Shown: in pieces, positions 33,132-45,882 of the stretch
How the letters are laid out: each line of letters opens with the position of its first letter
Position numbering within the stretch: position 1 is the first letter of the stretch
Assembly (NCBI GenBank): GCA_030762935.1
Contig: CM060900.1
Location: forward strand, 286,520,784 to 286,584,783
DNA length: 64,000 nucleotides
Source: Hymenopus coronatus
Taxonomy: Eukaryota > Arthropoda > Insecta > Mantodea > Hymenopodidae
Direction: 5' to 3'
Program-made: the position numbers and the translations under genes
Notes under the pieces: generated by a model
What the model was told of the DNA's origin: nothing
Database searches by the model: none
Seen by the model: only the letters and a program-made list of their open reading frames with translations

Positions 33132-34206
33132 ATATCCTAAATTGCATGCTTTATAGTTGACAGAATGGAAACTACTATGGTTTGTATTAGGTCATTTTGA
33201 ATTTGATTGTAAATTCCCTTAAACACAATAAAGAGGTTTCTAAGCGCTACACTAAAAGAGCATCATACTCTGCAGTGTATTCATACTTGAACAATTCCTC
33301 ATAGTTGCCCTGAAAAATAGAATTTACTGCTTCATCTTAACATCAGAAGGACAATTGTTTTGCCAGAAGAATGACTACAGTAATAAGCCTTTTAGAGATA
33401 AACCTGTTCCATTCTTTGGATGTGTAAAGATATTTCATTTTTAAGCAGGTCTACAACAACAATTTTAGCTCTGCTTTCCCTAAAAGCAGAACACTAAATG
33501 CACACCTTCAGAGTGTGCACACAAGTCTCTCTTGCTGCTCAGTTTATGCTGTAGGAAAATTGCTCTTGCGGGCTCATAATCCCTATTGGTAATATAACAT
33601 ATTAATCTGTAACATATGTAATGTAACACATTATGTGTTTGGAATAAGCATGACTATTCATCTAAATATTATTGAATAATTATATGATTAAAATGACATA
33701 TATTATTAATGAATCTGAATATTGTCTGTCTGTGTTAGTATGCTAGCCTTCAGACAAAAGTTCCCATTCAATTTTCACTGTTGTTAGAGTTGTTGCTGAA
33801 GCAGTGCTTTGGTTGCTTCCTGAGAATGCACACCACTGGATATGACACATGCCATCTTCTCAGGTGCCATTTAGCATCCTTGGTGCGTATCTCCATATTC
33901 TGAAGTATCCTATCCAGTACTACTTTCATCAGAAGATTGAATCCCTTGCTGTTACTGTCTTTTCTGTGATTGTCTTCTCAAGACATGTAGGTATGGAACT
34001 TCTCCACCTCTTCTGTTATGCCACTGATGCTCTTCTCCAGTCCACTTCCCTTGTCTGACAAGCGAGAAAGCTGTTAATTTTCTTCATTATTATGATCTTG
34101 CTGCACTTTTTCAAATTCAGGTATGTTCTTTGCTTCCTTAAACTGTGTGTTTATGTTTTTCATTTCAAACTATAACTCCAGTGTGATCTCATCTCCTATT
34201 CTCAAG
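33132..34206. other. gap, nothing recognised
   Basis: Short ORFs only. A minus frame at 33849-34058 gives a Glu/Lys-rich stretch but no identifiable motif. Confidence 0.45.
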
Positions 34207-34208
34207 TA

Positions 34209-34970
34209 TGAGGGTGATTCAAATATAAACGGTAATTTTGTTAAAATATTTATTGATTAAATATATACACAAGTGACTTCATCAGCATTTCTCAACATAG
34301 CCTCCTTCACACTCTACATATTTTTGCCAACATTTTAGAAGCTTGAAGATTCCTTCTTCAAAAAAGATTGAAGGCATGTCGCCAATCAATTGCGCACATG
34401 CTCCTCAACTTCCCCATTGTTTTCGAAATGTTTCCCTCCAAGCGATTCTTTCATGGGTGCAAACAAACAATAGTCTGGGCTATAGGGAGGGTATTCAAGG
34501 GTTTGCCAGTGCATGTCTGCCATTATGTCCATTGTCAAATTGGCAGTGTGAGGCGTAGCATTGTCTTGGAGAAGGATGCTGTCTCTGATGGGCATAAGAC
34601 GTCTTTTGCTTTGCTAGGCAGCTTTTACAGATCCTAACAATTGGCAATAGTAAGCTTCTGATGAGATTTCTTTGACAGTGGATGGCGATCACCTTCAATA
34701 TGCTCTCGAACGACATGGATGTTGTCATCTGTGAGACTTTACCTTGGGCGTCAAGCATGGCCTTTGTTTTCCACAAATTCTTGGCCGCCCATAAATTGTC
34801 TGGCCCAAGTAAATACTCGATTCTGTGACAGCGTAATATCCCCAAACTGTGCCCTTAAACGAGTTAAAATCTCCAAAGGTTTAACCCCTTTAACATGGCG
34901 TCAATCCAAAGGCCTCTGTAATGTTTTCAAAGCCACTAGTTATTCTAACATGTACAGGAAGTAAAGTTGG
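34209..34970 (-). mobile_element. internally deleted mariner element B
   Basis: The left end starts TGAGGGTGATTCAAATATAA directly after TA (34207-34208), typical of mariners. Minus-strand frames give the N-terminal paired-like domain (QNRVFTWARQF-like text at about 34820-34800), then jump to LLQDNATPHTANLTMDI and LEYPPYSPDYCLFAPMKESL (34595-34386), the second and third catalytic blocks. The segment with the first catalytic Asp is deleted. The right terminal repeat is missing or decayed near 34970. Not functional. Confidence 0.8.
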
Positions 34971-35055
34971 CTGACACTATATTATACCTTTTGTTAAAAT
35001 TATAAAATAATGTAAACAGTGCATAGTGAGTTGTAAATGAATATTAACTGAATCT

Positions 35056-35076
35056 TCATCATCATCATCATCATCT
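35056..35076. repeat. CAT microsatellite
   Basis: TTCATCATCATCATCATCATC. The same trinucleotide tails the I/Jockey-like family here, but no element body precedes it. Confidence 0.85.
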
Positions 35077-35213
35077 AATATTGTAATATACTGTAATATT
35101 TTGTATAATGTTAATATGATTTGATTATTTTAAAGCAGGATAAGCTAATAGCTAAACACTGATAATGTATTTTAAACCCAATAAGTACTAATCATATTTT
35201 GTTTCCCTTTCAG

Positions 35214-35361
35214 GCACAATATTTACAAAGTGGAGCGTATACCTGGAAGTAAGCATAGGTTGCGGAAGGCCAAGTACAAAGTAATTCATGTTTCTGGACA
35301 AACATACAATTTAAATAGAAAAAATAATGATATGTGTAACCTAATATTTAAGGATCAATAA
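35214..35361 (+). CDS. possible terminal exon of a host gene
   Basis: A pyrimidine-rich tract and AG (GTTTCCCTTTCAG at 35201-35213) are followed by an open frame of 49 codons starting after one base. It begins HNIYKVERIPGSKHRLRKAK and ends at TAA (35359-35361). The stop overlaps an AATAAA poly(A) signal at 35357-35362. The peptide is basic, not low-complexity, and unlike any transposon motif I know. No upstream exon was recognised, and the family is unknown to me. A chance ORF remains possible. Confidence 0.4.
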
Positions 35362-36089
35362 AGACTTCCCTTATTTATTCACAACAGTAAGTTTCATTAA
35401 GTAGTAAATAAGTCAGACACTAGCTACTTTCAAGAATTTATAAGGTAAATGTTCATTAATAATAGTAATGTTTATTGCAAAAACAATTATAAAAAATGGT
35501 ACTCTTCTCCTATCCTGATATCCTAACCAAATTTCAACAATTGTTGAATCTTTTCATTCAGCAAAAGCTTTATATTTACAAACTATAGGCATATCAAATA
35601 CCATACTGTAGGACATATACAACTCTGAGACATTTTTCTCTGATCTGACCAACCTAATTTAAAAACTCAAAGACTCATTTAATTTATATTATATAAAATC
35701 TGATGAAAGAATTCTATTTGATCTTGCCATTCTTATTGGTAGCACTACATATGTGGAGCATTAATTCAGAAAGAGCCTTTCATAATTACTAGGGTTAGCA
35801 TCTTGGGGACCAATAGCGGGACAGAATCGAAGTTGCGCAGCATGGTATAAGTTGTGATATGTTGACAATCCAGTGTTTACATAGTGGTACTAATAGAAGG
35901 AAAATGGGGCAGTGGTTGCATGGTAGACTGTGATGTTTTCACTAGCAGTCAATGGCAATTGAGGTTTAGTGGGTGGTAAACATAAATACCACTGAGTTAT
36001 GGGAACTAATAATTTTAATATTTACATACGTTCAATTGTTATTGTGCAATAAGTCCTCGGCATCATTATCTGTTCATTTTCTTTCAAGA
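35362..36089. other. gap, nothing recognised
   Basis: AT-rich sequence without coding similarity. Confidence 0.45.
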
Positions 36090-36600
36090 TACATAGCTTA
36101 CAATGTGCAACAACATACATTCATAAGGTCTCAAATATGAATTGTCTCTGATTGACAAGTAAACAGGTTTTATATTGTGAAAAACTTCACCCCACATCAC
36201 AAGATGTGGTTGGAGCAAAATAGAAATAAGACACATTATTGACTGTTGGATAAGATACTCCATCAGCAATTATTTCCATAGCAACATCTTGTAGCACATT
36301 TATATTTCATGCATTATTGAAAATGTGACACTTTTTTCAAACACTGTCTTCACTTTCTTTTTCACACAGGTGTCATGGGTCTCTGATTAGTTACTTGCAC
36401 AAGTTTGACAGATTTCAGGAATCGAGGCATTTCAATGTTTGATATTTCCAAATATGTATTATTGTCATAGATTTATTTAAAGTTCTTCTGTATAAATTGC
36501 AAATCTTCATGCAATCCATTTGAAGCAAGAGATTTTACAATGTTGATTGAAGAGCATGTACTACCATCAAAGGTATTAATTATGTGTAAAACAGTATTGT
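36090..36600 (-). pseudogene. hAT-like transposase C-terminal fragment
   Basis: Minus frames give NTFDGSTCSSINIVKSLASN and IEMPRFLKSVKLVQ (36560-36400), then YFYFAPTTSCDV, FSQYKTCLLVNQRQFIFETL (36230-36110). The last block matches the APxTSxDVERSFSxYKxxLxxNRRSFxFENL pattern of a hAT dimerisation-domain lineage. ERS is lost to a stop or frame change. A different lineage from the 17.8 kb hAT. No terminal repeats found. Confidence 0.6.
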
Positions 36601-36881
36601 AATATACAGCATAGTATACTTCCCGGTTGTCCAATGCATTACTACAGGTTGTTTACATGTGGTGTGCCATTCCGTCTCTACTTGGTAGGTGTACAACTAG
36701 TATTTGCATGTGTTCTGCTATGGGTCTCAAAATGCACTGCAGGCAGTAAATGATGTTTATGTCAAGTACGTGTTTATATGTGTATAACCACTGTGCCAGG
36801 AGAATGAGTTCCCTGTGGGCAAAATGCATCAACGGCAGCTTGTGACCAATTTATCTGGTGGTGCTCAATTTTAAGATTGAC

Positions 36882-37180
36882 TAAAATTAAATTGAGTGTT
36901 ATTTATGTGTGCCCTTTAACTACTAAGGTTCCAAGCATCCCATTTTGCGTCCCATTTTATTTTGAGCATGAAAGACTGCTTAATATTGGTCACAGGCCTC
37001 TTTATCAGGCTTAAGAATTTTTTTTTTTTTTTACATGCCGTAAATTTACAAGAAGGCACAAGTAGCTTTATTTCCTTTCCAAAGGAAGGGATTTTTATGC
37101 CTGAAAAAAATCAGCCGAGTTTAAACCCATGACCTTGGGAAATAGAGGCCAGCATGTTACCCCTAGACTACAGATGACAA
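36882..37180 (-). repeat. SINE copy 2 with tRNA-like head
   Basis: On the minus strand from 37180, CTGTAGTCTAGGGGTAACATG (A box region) and GGTCATGGGTTTAAACTC (B box region) form a tRNA-like head of about 65 bp. The body shared with 16567-16822 follows (TTTTTTCAGGCATAAAAATC, AAGCAGTCTTTCATGCTCAA), ending in CACTCAATTTAATTTTA. A T-rich run at 37018-37032 is a local expansion. Confidence 0.75.
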
Positions 37181-38019
37181 CATCTAAAATTTATGGATAC
37201 TAAAAACTATCAGTGGAAATGCACTGCAATTTATGATAAAGCACTCTAACCTTTATATTTTTAGATGAAATACATCCTTTGATCCTTTGATTGAGCAAAT
37301 AATTTGACAACTCTTTGTTTGAAATCAGGAACTGAATGCTAAATTTGAATGTTGATCACATGTCAACAACAATATCACAGATATTTTCCTGTTGCAAATT
37401 AATGCATAGTTGGACTTTAGAGCTGATGTACTTCAGTTTAAAAGATTCCAGCCTTCAATACTACTCCACATGATTTTAATAACTTGTGTATGTCAATTTC
37501 AAAGTTCAGAATGTTTCTTTTTGTAAACAAAGCTCCCCTTTCTCTCAGCAACTTACAGAAACTACCCTTAGCTTAAGGTAAATTGTGATCGGGTGTTAGC
37601 TGTCCTAAGCATTTTCTTTATAGCCAATTATACACTTTTCAAACTATCACCTACCTTTCTTAACAGTGTTTAGTATTTTGCCTCTTAAGGCAAGTTTTAA
37701 CTCTGCCATTTCTTTGAACGTTAACAACTGATATATCAGTATAGTAAAGAGCCCTGGTATGTGGTTGTATTACAACCCTGTATGGCATGCAGGTACACCA
37801 GGACCACATGATGGTGGGGTCATTCGGAGATCGAATAGTGTCATAAGACTGGAATATATATATTTTTTGGATGGTAGACTTACATAATCATTCTTTACTT
37901 TATGCATAACTAATATAACTTACATAATCGGATATGTGGAGAGGAAGTAAACAATTTCCATTTGTCCTTGACGAAGCATATAAATATGCAAACATTCAAC
38001 CAAACAACTCATAACATGC
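37181..38019. other. gap, nothing recognised
   Basis: AT-rich sequence upstream of the interrupted ORF. No promoter element stands out. Confidence 0.45.
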
Positions 38020-38574
38020 ATGGACTGTGCGAACACAACCTCGCCAAGTGCAACTGCTTCGACTGTTGGGACCAGCCAGCGTAGTGTGTGGAAGATTGCC
38101 AAGAGTGGTACAAGACACTTACGAAACAAAAAGACGACAGCTTCCCAGACTGAGACTATTATTCAGAAGACTTCTCTTCGAGAACTCCATCACCGTCATC
38201 TCCATCTGCTTCAGGCATCATTAGAAAACCAGATGAACCAGATACTGTGAGTAGCAATGAACACATCATGGTTAGATCAAACTCCCAATCCTTCCCAGTT
38301 CCAAACCCTAGCAACATCGTCCAATTGAACCATCCATCTTCCACCACATCGATACATAATTCCAATAGACAACATGACACAAATAACACCAAAAATTCAA
38401 CTGAAAATACAAGGCATCTTCAAAACACAAACAGTGAAATACAAACACCAGGAACCTCTAAACAAACTCGCACAGACACTAGAAATTTACAAACTCACAT
38501 CATTACAATACACGATACACCTAACGAACACATCAAACCGAGCCAGCAGAGTACAGATACTAGATCAAATACTA

Positions 38575-39447
38575 CAGGGTTACTACAAAAGAAATAGACA
38601 ACTTCAAATGCCTGTAAAACAAAAACTATTAGAGATAGCAACCAAATTATTTTGGAGGTATGTTGAGTAACTCTCAAAGTGTTGTTTGTTACTATTGGTA
38701 ACGCTGTAGTGTTTTGTTTGTTGTTGCAGAAGCTGAAATGCCGGAAAATCCTGTGGAAAAGGCATATTGCGTGTTGGAATTTGCTAGAAATTAATCAGCA
38801 ACTGTTGTCCAACGACATTTTAGAACACGTTACCACAAAAATGAAATGATGCACTCACAAAAACCAGCATCGTCTTCATCATGTCGCAAAAGTCACGCCG
38901 TGTGACCTTATCTTCTTCACTCAGAAACTGCAACATCTGTAATCTGTAAGGCATCATGTGCAGTCGCTTCTGCAAGATTTTCCATACAGTTTGCTGTGGA
39001 ATTTGTAATTGCATGCTTGCCCTAGATGTCCATTTCTGTGGGCTTCTTATGTAGGCAGAACGAACACGTTCAACGTTTTCTTCCGAAACACTTGGTCTTC
39101 CCGAGCTCTTCCCTTTGCACAAACATCCCACTGTCTCAAATTTTCTATACCAGTCGTAGATTGACTGTCTAGTCGGGGGCGTTTTGTGGTAACGTGTTCT
39201 AAAATGTCGTTGGACAACAGTTGCTGATTGCATTCTAGAAAATTCCAACACGCAATATGCCTTTTCCACAGGATTTTCCGCCATTTCAGCTTCTGCAACA
39301 ACAAACAAAACACTACAGCATTACCAATAGTAACGAACAAAACTTTGAGAGTTTCTCAACATACCTCCAAAATAATTAGGTTGCTATCTCTAATAGTTTT
39401 TGTTTTACAGGCAGTTGAAGTTGTCTACTTCTTTTGTAGTAACCCTG
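38575..39447 (-). mobile_element. 873 bp foldback mariner-type element
   Basis: Arms of 266 bp (38575-38840 and 39182-39447) are near-identical inverted copies. Outer ends read CAGGGTTACTACAAAAG inside a TA target (TA at 38573-38574 and 39448-39449). Each arm runs from the terminus through the transposase start codon and about 35 codons. In a normal element only one end would carry this sequence, so this is a palindromic derivative made of two 5' ends. It sits in an older ORF. Confidence 0.85.
38820..39308 (-). pseudogene. N-terminal DNA-binding half of a Tc1/mariner-type transposase
   Basis: Open frame with ENPVEKAYCVLEFSRMQSAT, HKTPPTRQSIYDWYRKFETV, KGKSSGRPSVSEENVERVRS and MQLQIPQQTVWKILQKRLHM. 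This is a two-HTH paired-like DNA-binding domain of a common insect mariner-like family, which recognises the element ends. It is uninterrupted for about 140 codons and then runs into the opposite arm. The catalytic DDE domain is absent. The frame is intact over this domain, so a truncated DNA-binding protein could in principle be made (inference). Confidence 0.85.
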
Positions 39448-39757
39448 TATTACTACTAAACGCAAGACCGTGCGTGACATGGTATCAGAAAAAAGTCACT
39501 CAGCACCAACAGGGGAGATGTACACTCCAGTCAAAGGACAAATGCACGCGGCAATTTTAGGAAGCAGTGAAGAAAGAGAACAATTGACACACCTAATCCC
39601 TCTACCTGTACCATGGGAAGAGCCAAATGTAAATAGTTTGTTGATGACATCCACTCCGACAACTCCACAGTCATCTCAGAAACTGCAAGAACTATCTGCA
39701 GCTAATTTTGCCAAATTATTCACCAACCCATGCAGAATATGTTTCATTAACACGTGA

Positions 39758-42700
39758 AATACACTCAAGGCACTGTTTTCACAACCTCTTATCAGTTTCC
39801 TCTTAAGGTGAGTTTTGTAACTCAGCACTCATTTTTACAACAAATCACTAACCACCTTTCACAAGTAAAGTGCCATTTTATTATTTGTTCATGTCCATAA
39901 TAATCAATAACCACTCAATTATTGGTTATTTAGGCTTTTCCTGTTTTAAAATAAAACTTAAAATGTAGAATGTTAAGAACGAGACATTAAACCTAACTAC
40001 TACTAAGGACTTTAAATAATACAATCATTAAAAGGTTTTGAATCTATTTCGCCACTACACTTATGGTAGTTACAAAACACACTGCTTGTATGCACTGAGC
40101 GATAGCGTGTGGACATTCATTATCTTCTGCTAGGTTTGCCAAGCACCAACATTGTAAATTTTTACCATATAAGCTTCTTTCTGTATATTTCTTTCAGGAG
40201 GTTTATGTATTCATCTTTGTTTTCAAATAAGATGACACTGAAACTTAAGATTTATTCCTTATTATTTAATCTCTGAGGAGATCTTTGTCTAAAAAGTTTT
40301 GTCAGGGATTTGACTCAAACTTTAAGTTTTGCTTGCTGTCGACTCTTATTTTCTCTTTGTGCATGCATGGCAAATGACCACAGAGGCTCTTGTGTCCTAA
40401 GAGAAGCTTCTCCTCAAAGCCTCTTGTACCCTGCACCAACAAATTAACTGCATCTGAAAATGCTGAGTTCTTCTGCATGTGCACACTAAATGAGCACAAA
40501 ATCGCTTGTGTCCGAGAAATGCGGCTGGTTACTATTTTTGACAGCCATTTTCATTGTACAGCACTCAAAGAATTCATAGTTGGTTTAAATTTATACAAAA
40601 ATTTGTTATAGATTATAGCATTTTACCTGATAATATAATAGAGAAATTATGGTATGAATTTTTTGTTGGGAGGGAATGTACCCCTTGAGGCCGGCTGCCA
40701 CTGATATGCATTACAAGCCAGCAACAAAAATGAAATAGCAATGAAGGCTATTAACTGCAATTCTTTCCTTCAGCTTAACAGGTTGTTTCATTATCTAGAG
40801 CAGGTAAGGATAAACTCTGAAACACTTGATTTGCAACCTGCAAAGTTGGCTAACACTGTATAGTTTGAAACTATGGAGAGTTTCAATAGAGAAACTCTTC
40901 ATAGTAGATGGAGAAATGGGAAACAATGAGTGCAATGGCAGTTGCTGTAACATAGCTAACTACTACTGATTGCTTTTGTGTCTAAACAGACTCTAATAAA
41001 GCAATACAAACAACATTGTTTTTAACTACATTCCTTTACATTTGCAATTATTTCATTAAAAACTGGGTTATCTCTAGTAGATCTATTTTCAGCTGTACAA
41101 ACAGAGATTTGTCAATTAAATATGAGATTATTTTGACTCAACATAATTAATTTGGGAAAACAGTTGTTCACAAAATATGTAGTAGAAGCAAACATAGCCA
41201 TCATTTTAGCTACAAAGAATCTTAATTCTGTGTGTTTTATAATAGATGACTGTTTAAATAAATCAATATCATGTTTTCCATGGCACAAATATTTTAAAAA
41301 CTATAATTTTTTAATGAATATTAAATGTAGCTGCAAATCCAACCTTAGCCTTGCAGGTTGAATGTGCATGTGATTTACAAAAAAGGCCAGAAACCTTTCC
41401 TGTCAAATTGTTTATCTTTAGTTTCTCTAGTAAAGGAATGTATTCATTAAATTTTTTATTCTGATTTGTATTTTTGAGGGATTGCAAAGAGAGGAAAATG
41501 ATACAGTTGCCCCTCATGTAACCTTCCCCTCTACAATTCCAACTGCATGGCAAAAGTTTAAATTGCATTATAAATATTTACCCTATTTTGATTTCTTCCT
41601 TGCTGGTTAAGGTCATTATTTTATTTATGTATTTATCCCATTTTAACCATACCTAAGACCCAACCACAGAAAGTAATGTCAACAAGGAAGGCTAAATCTT
41701 CATATACAGTCTTAGAATCTGTCGTTACACCTTTTCAGTGGGAACTCTATTGCAGTCCAACTCTGTTTGCTATTAGGCTATGTCATACATAGTTATATAT
41801 CTATCACATATACTGAACTTAAAAGTATCTTCTGTGGTATGTGGGTAGATGAACCACCATTACTAGGTCTCGAACCAGTTAATCCCCATGCCTGCCTTAT
41901 AGTAACTGAGGATTAAATTGATACAAAATTTTAGACAGAGACAGCTTGTGCATTTACCCTCTCTCTCACACAGTTGCTATTTATGACATTTTGTGAACAA
42001 AGTTGAGAACAATACTTATTTTATACAAGGCATAAATGGTTCTCTTGCTACCAGATTAAAGTAAATGAGTCTGCAGTTAGGGCTAAATTCTCTTTTGATT
42101 GAATCAAGCTCCTTTCAAGCACTTAAAGGAAGGCTCATCATATACCTGGTCAATCATTGCTCACCTGGGTGTTGTCTTTCTGTAATAATTGGGCCGCAAA
42201 ATAACTTCCTATAGATGATATACAGAAGCACTTCATTGCATTCGACTTAGTTGGGTATTGCTCCCTATTGAAATTTTCTCACTTAATTATATGTATTCAT
42301 TAATTTCTCATTGATGGGTGTGATGGGTGAAATTTCAACCATTTTCAGTCAAGATATGCTTTTTAAATGTTCATGCAGTACATATGCCAACTTTCAAACT
42401 TATATTATGTCTTACAAGTTACCTTGCTTAGATCATATTTAAAGGTCTGAACCATTTAATTACTCCTTAGTAACACTATTTAAAAGTAATTTTTCCAGAC
42501 CTTAATTCTCTTAACAAATCTGCATATTCAGAACTTAATGCAATCTGTAAAATACATACTAGAAAGCTGAAAATGATAGTGCATTTTCCCAAAACTGATG
42601 TTAATAAAATTAAGTATAGATGTTTATATAAGAACATTAGTGTTTTTAAATGCAAATAAAACTTTTGACAAAAGAAACATTTCAGGCATGGAAACTATGA

Positions 42701-43589
42701 AAACAAGTCTAGCATAATTTCAAGCTATGAGGTATGAAGTTGGTAACAGATTATTTAATGTTTGAGTGAGGTGAATATGTATAACTAGCAGTGTGCACTG
42801 AATTAGAAAATAAATGAGGGTCCCTTTATAAAGCAATGCAAATATAAATAATTCATTTACATATAACCGGAAATAACAATAGTTAAATCATAACATCGTG
42901 CAACTCTGCAATATAAAATTAACCTTAACATCTGAATAAGTGTCATAATATATGTTTATTTAACAAATACAAGGTTCTTACATAGAGTTGCAGATGGTAG
43001 CCACATAATTCAAGATAACCTGAAGTTTAACCTCACACATTTCTGTAAAATTAAAGTATGCATGAATTTGAAATGATTCATAATGCTTACCAACAGTTAA
43101 CAAAGTTAGGTTCCATTTGAGTTTGAAATTACAATTCCAGATATGTCACATCCCTTTCCTTTCACCATTTGCCAACCTAATTGTGATCCTAGTGATGTTT
43201 TCCTTCCTAAGGTTAGTATGATGTTGAGGATGCAACATTACCACTTTTCTCTCTCTTTGCAATGAAGATTTGAACATGCTATGCTTGAAGCTTTTCTGTA
43301 TGTTGATGTGGTATTGTAACAAAAATATAATAATTTTTCTAAACATTTACTAGAAGATAGACTTTAAAAAATATACATTTTTAAAACAAAAATGTTAATA
43401 ATTCAAAAACTGGAAAACATGTGAATGAAATCCAGCGGCACCATTTCTTTTTATAACCCTGATGTGGTACAAAAATTGAAACCTGCAACATTAAACTTGT
43501 GGAAAACCTAAATTTCCCACCTAAACTAGTTTTATGACTTACATTTTAACATTAATGGGATTGCACAGTGAAGTAGCTAATCAATTAAG
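39758..43589. other. 3.8 kb without recognisable genes
   Basis: AT-rich. Scattered ORFs under 90 codons on both strands (for example 40302-40611, 41152-41361, 41311-41568, 43146-43346) carry no motif I recognise. No terminal repeats, tandem arrays or RNA genes were seen. Confidence 0.5.
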
Positions 43590-43690
43590 AGTAAAAACAT
43601 AGATTACATTCAAACTTCACTTTTGAAATAAAGTAACTTACTTCGGACATGTTTCGGTGTCTGTTGCCACCATTTTCAATGAAGATTTAC
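43590..43690. repeat. dispersed repeat shared with 19253-19345
   Basis: Same block order and orientation as the other copy: AACTTCACTTTTGAAATAAA, GTAACTTACTTCGGACATG, TTTCGGTGTCTGTTGCC, TTTTCAATGAAG. Confidence 0.6.
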
Positions 43691-44945
43691 TAATGAACTC
43701 ATAGTGGTCTGTGGAGATCTCTCTTCTGGATAGATGAATTTTGAGATGTGTCCGTTTGTGGTATGTCAAAATTGACGACGTTTTTTTAAAATTAATAGAT
43801 TTTCCCAGATGATGATGATGATGATGATGATTGGTTGGTGCTTAGGGGCGCTCGACTACTAGCACCCTTATAAAAGCAATGTTCAAAAATTACACCACAG
43901 CAAAACAACATGTAAAATCTAAACGATAAAAGAAAGGGTATGTTATAAAATTCAGGGAATAAAACTGATGCGGAAAACCATAGATCAACCCAAAACTAAA
44001 TAGAAAAGGAGCAAACACAGCGGTAACGGTGACTAAGAACCTGAGTTAAAAGAGCTAGGTAGAAAACGTTTAAAATCCAAGAAATGCCGCTCCATCACAA
44101 AACCGTTTGGATCAAAAGCAATAACATCTAGATCCCTATTGGAAATGTTGCCTGAGATAAAAACCATTAAACCTTCTCTACCGGTCTGTAGTCATCAGCA
44201 AGGACTTCCTGAAGCGAGGCCGCCTGCTGTAAAGATAAACGACGGGCTGCTAGAGCAAGGCATTCTATCAGCACTTGCTGCACAGACAACGTCGGTCCAC
44301 AGAGCGCGCAGATAAGAGCCGGTTCTTTCCTTAAAATGTGGCTATGTGGAAAAGTACAGTGACCGATCCGCAAAGAGCTAATATCACTTCCTTCCGACGA
44401 GATATACGAGAGGAGGTTACCCAGTTTACAAGGAGATCTTTAACTTCCCTGAGCTTGTTCATGGGAAGATAGGACCACTCGCAATACCAGCACGAAACCT
44501 CTGTCTTCCGCATAACAAGCCTGAAGTCCGCTGAGGTAACCATGGTGCTGGACTACATTGCTGCCGTCTTAGCTGCTAAATCCGCCAGTTCATTACCTGG
44601 TAGATCGACGTGAACAGGAATCCATGCACACTCCGCATTGACACCGGAAGTGTGCAACTTGTGGAGGAGGTCCTGGATGCGCTGCACGATAGGATGATGG
44701 ATGTACAACCCGCGGACGCTGTGTAGGCACTAAGGGAATCCCACATAATGAGGCACTCACCCATATTCTGACGGAGAACGTACAAAATGGCTCGACAGAT
44801 GGCATACAGTTCAGCAATATAAATGGATGTGCTACTATGCAAGCCAAAAGTATATCCTTCGGTCTCAGTAACAAAAGCATATCTAACACCGTCGCCGCAT
44901 TTACTGCCGTCGGTTTATATATAGATGCGGTCACTGTAGTGGGAT

Positions 44946-44952
<7 letters not shown>

Positions 44953-44983
<31 letters not shown>
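44953..44983. repeat. A31 run in the ORF2 linker of the older element
   Basis: Thirty-one A (T on the coding strand) just upstream of the RNase H domain. The site corresponds to T20 in the younger copy (50511-50530) and T6 in copy 1 (8015-8020). Confidence 0.9.
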
Positions 44984-44984
<1 letters not shown>

Positions 44985-45882
44985 AAGTACGGATACTAGA
45001 TAAAGGCATCGCAGATTTCTCGTACACCATCATCCCGAGATCTACGTGGGACGTAACACATAACAAAGGGGGATACACACTCTCTCCGTTGGAAAACATG
45101 CGAGAAAGTGTGATACCGTGTTTCCGAAAGAGCTCGCGCTAACGGAAAGCTGCTGGCCAGGGACCAAGTGACAATTATTCGTATCGCCCGTCTAGCACGG
45201 TGTCATAAAAAGGGTTAAACGTTGCTGCGAAGGTCAAAGCCATAATTACCCAGCAGGATATCACACCGACATCGCAGACGGGGTTCTGCCGATTCGGCGT
45301 AGAGGCTAACAACTGGGTGGTGGGAAAAGCCCCAACAGCCACACGGATGCCCTGATTATGGACTGTGGCTAATCTTCTTAGCACAGACGGTCATGTTGAA
45401 GAATACACAATGCATCCGTAGTCTCACTTGTATCGAATCAGCGGACGTAAACACGGAGTAGCACTGTCCGATTCGCTCCCTAAGATTTGCTACTTAGTGT
45501 CCGTAAAATATTCAGAGAACGGTCAGATCGTGCTTTTAGTTGTGCTACATGTGGTGACCAACATAGTTTCCGATCGAATATAAACCCCAGGAATCTCGCA
45601 TGTTCTGCGAAGGGAAGCAAGTCTGGCCCGAGTCGGAGAGAAGGCGCCATTCGCCACTTACGGCATCATAAGTTAACGCAGACTTTCTTCTCAGCTGAAA
45701 AACGAAAGCCATGGTTCAAGATCCAATCATAAAGATTGGCCAAACACCGTTGAAGTCGGCGTTCCCAAAACAATGTTCATTGAGAAGTACAAAAAATGGC
45801 AAAGTCATCTACTTACAAGCAGGACAGATACCTGGGGGAACATATTGTGAGATAGAATTAATAGGAAACAGCTTCACGCTCA

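Larger units (their letters stand above)
38020..39757 (+). pseudogene. unidentified ORF split by a mariner insertion
   Basis: A short start region (38020-38110) reads SPSATASTVGTSQRSVWKIA, which resembles a helix-turn-helix of DNA-binding or transposase proteins. A frame open from about 38154 to 38574 is rich in Asn, Thr, Ser and Gln. It is cut by the mariner at 38575 and resumes in the same frame from 39450 to the stop at 39757, where it turns acidic (EEREQLTHLIPLPVPWEEPN). If one TA is kept and the insert left out, about 240 codons are continuous. A second frame also stays open to 39560, so the coding frame is not certain. Product unknown. Confidence 0.45.

Noticed and set aside
33849..34058. 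Glu/Lys-rich minus-strand reading, possibly a non-LTR ORF1 coiled coil
   Set aside because: Interrupted by stops and without a second diagnostic motif.
37660..39840. Similar CCTCTTAAGG.AAGTTTT stretches on either side of the 38-39.8 kb ORF, possible LTRs
   Set aside because: The match is about 23 bp and the neighbouring similarities occur in a different order, so LTRs are not supported.
40302..40611. ORFs on both strands of about 65-73 codons
   Set aside because: They are shadows of each other and have no recognisable motif.
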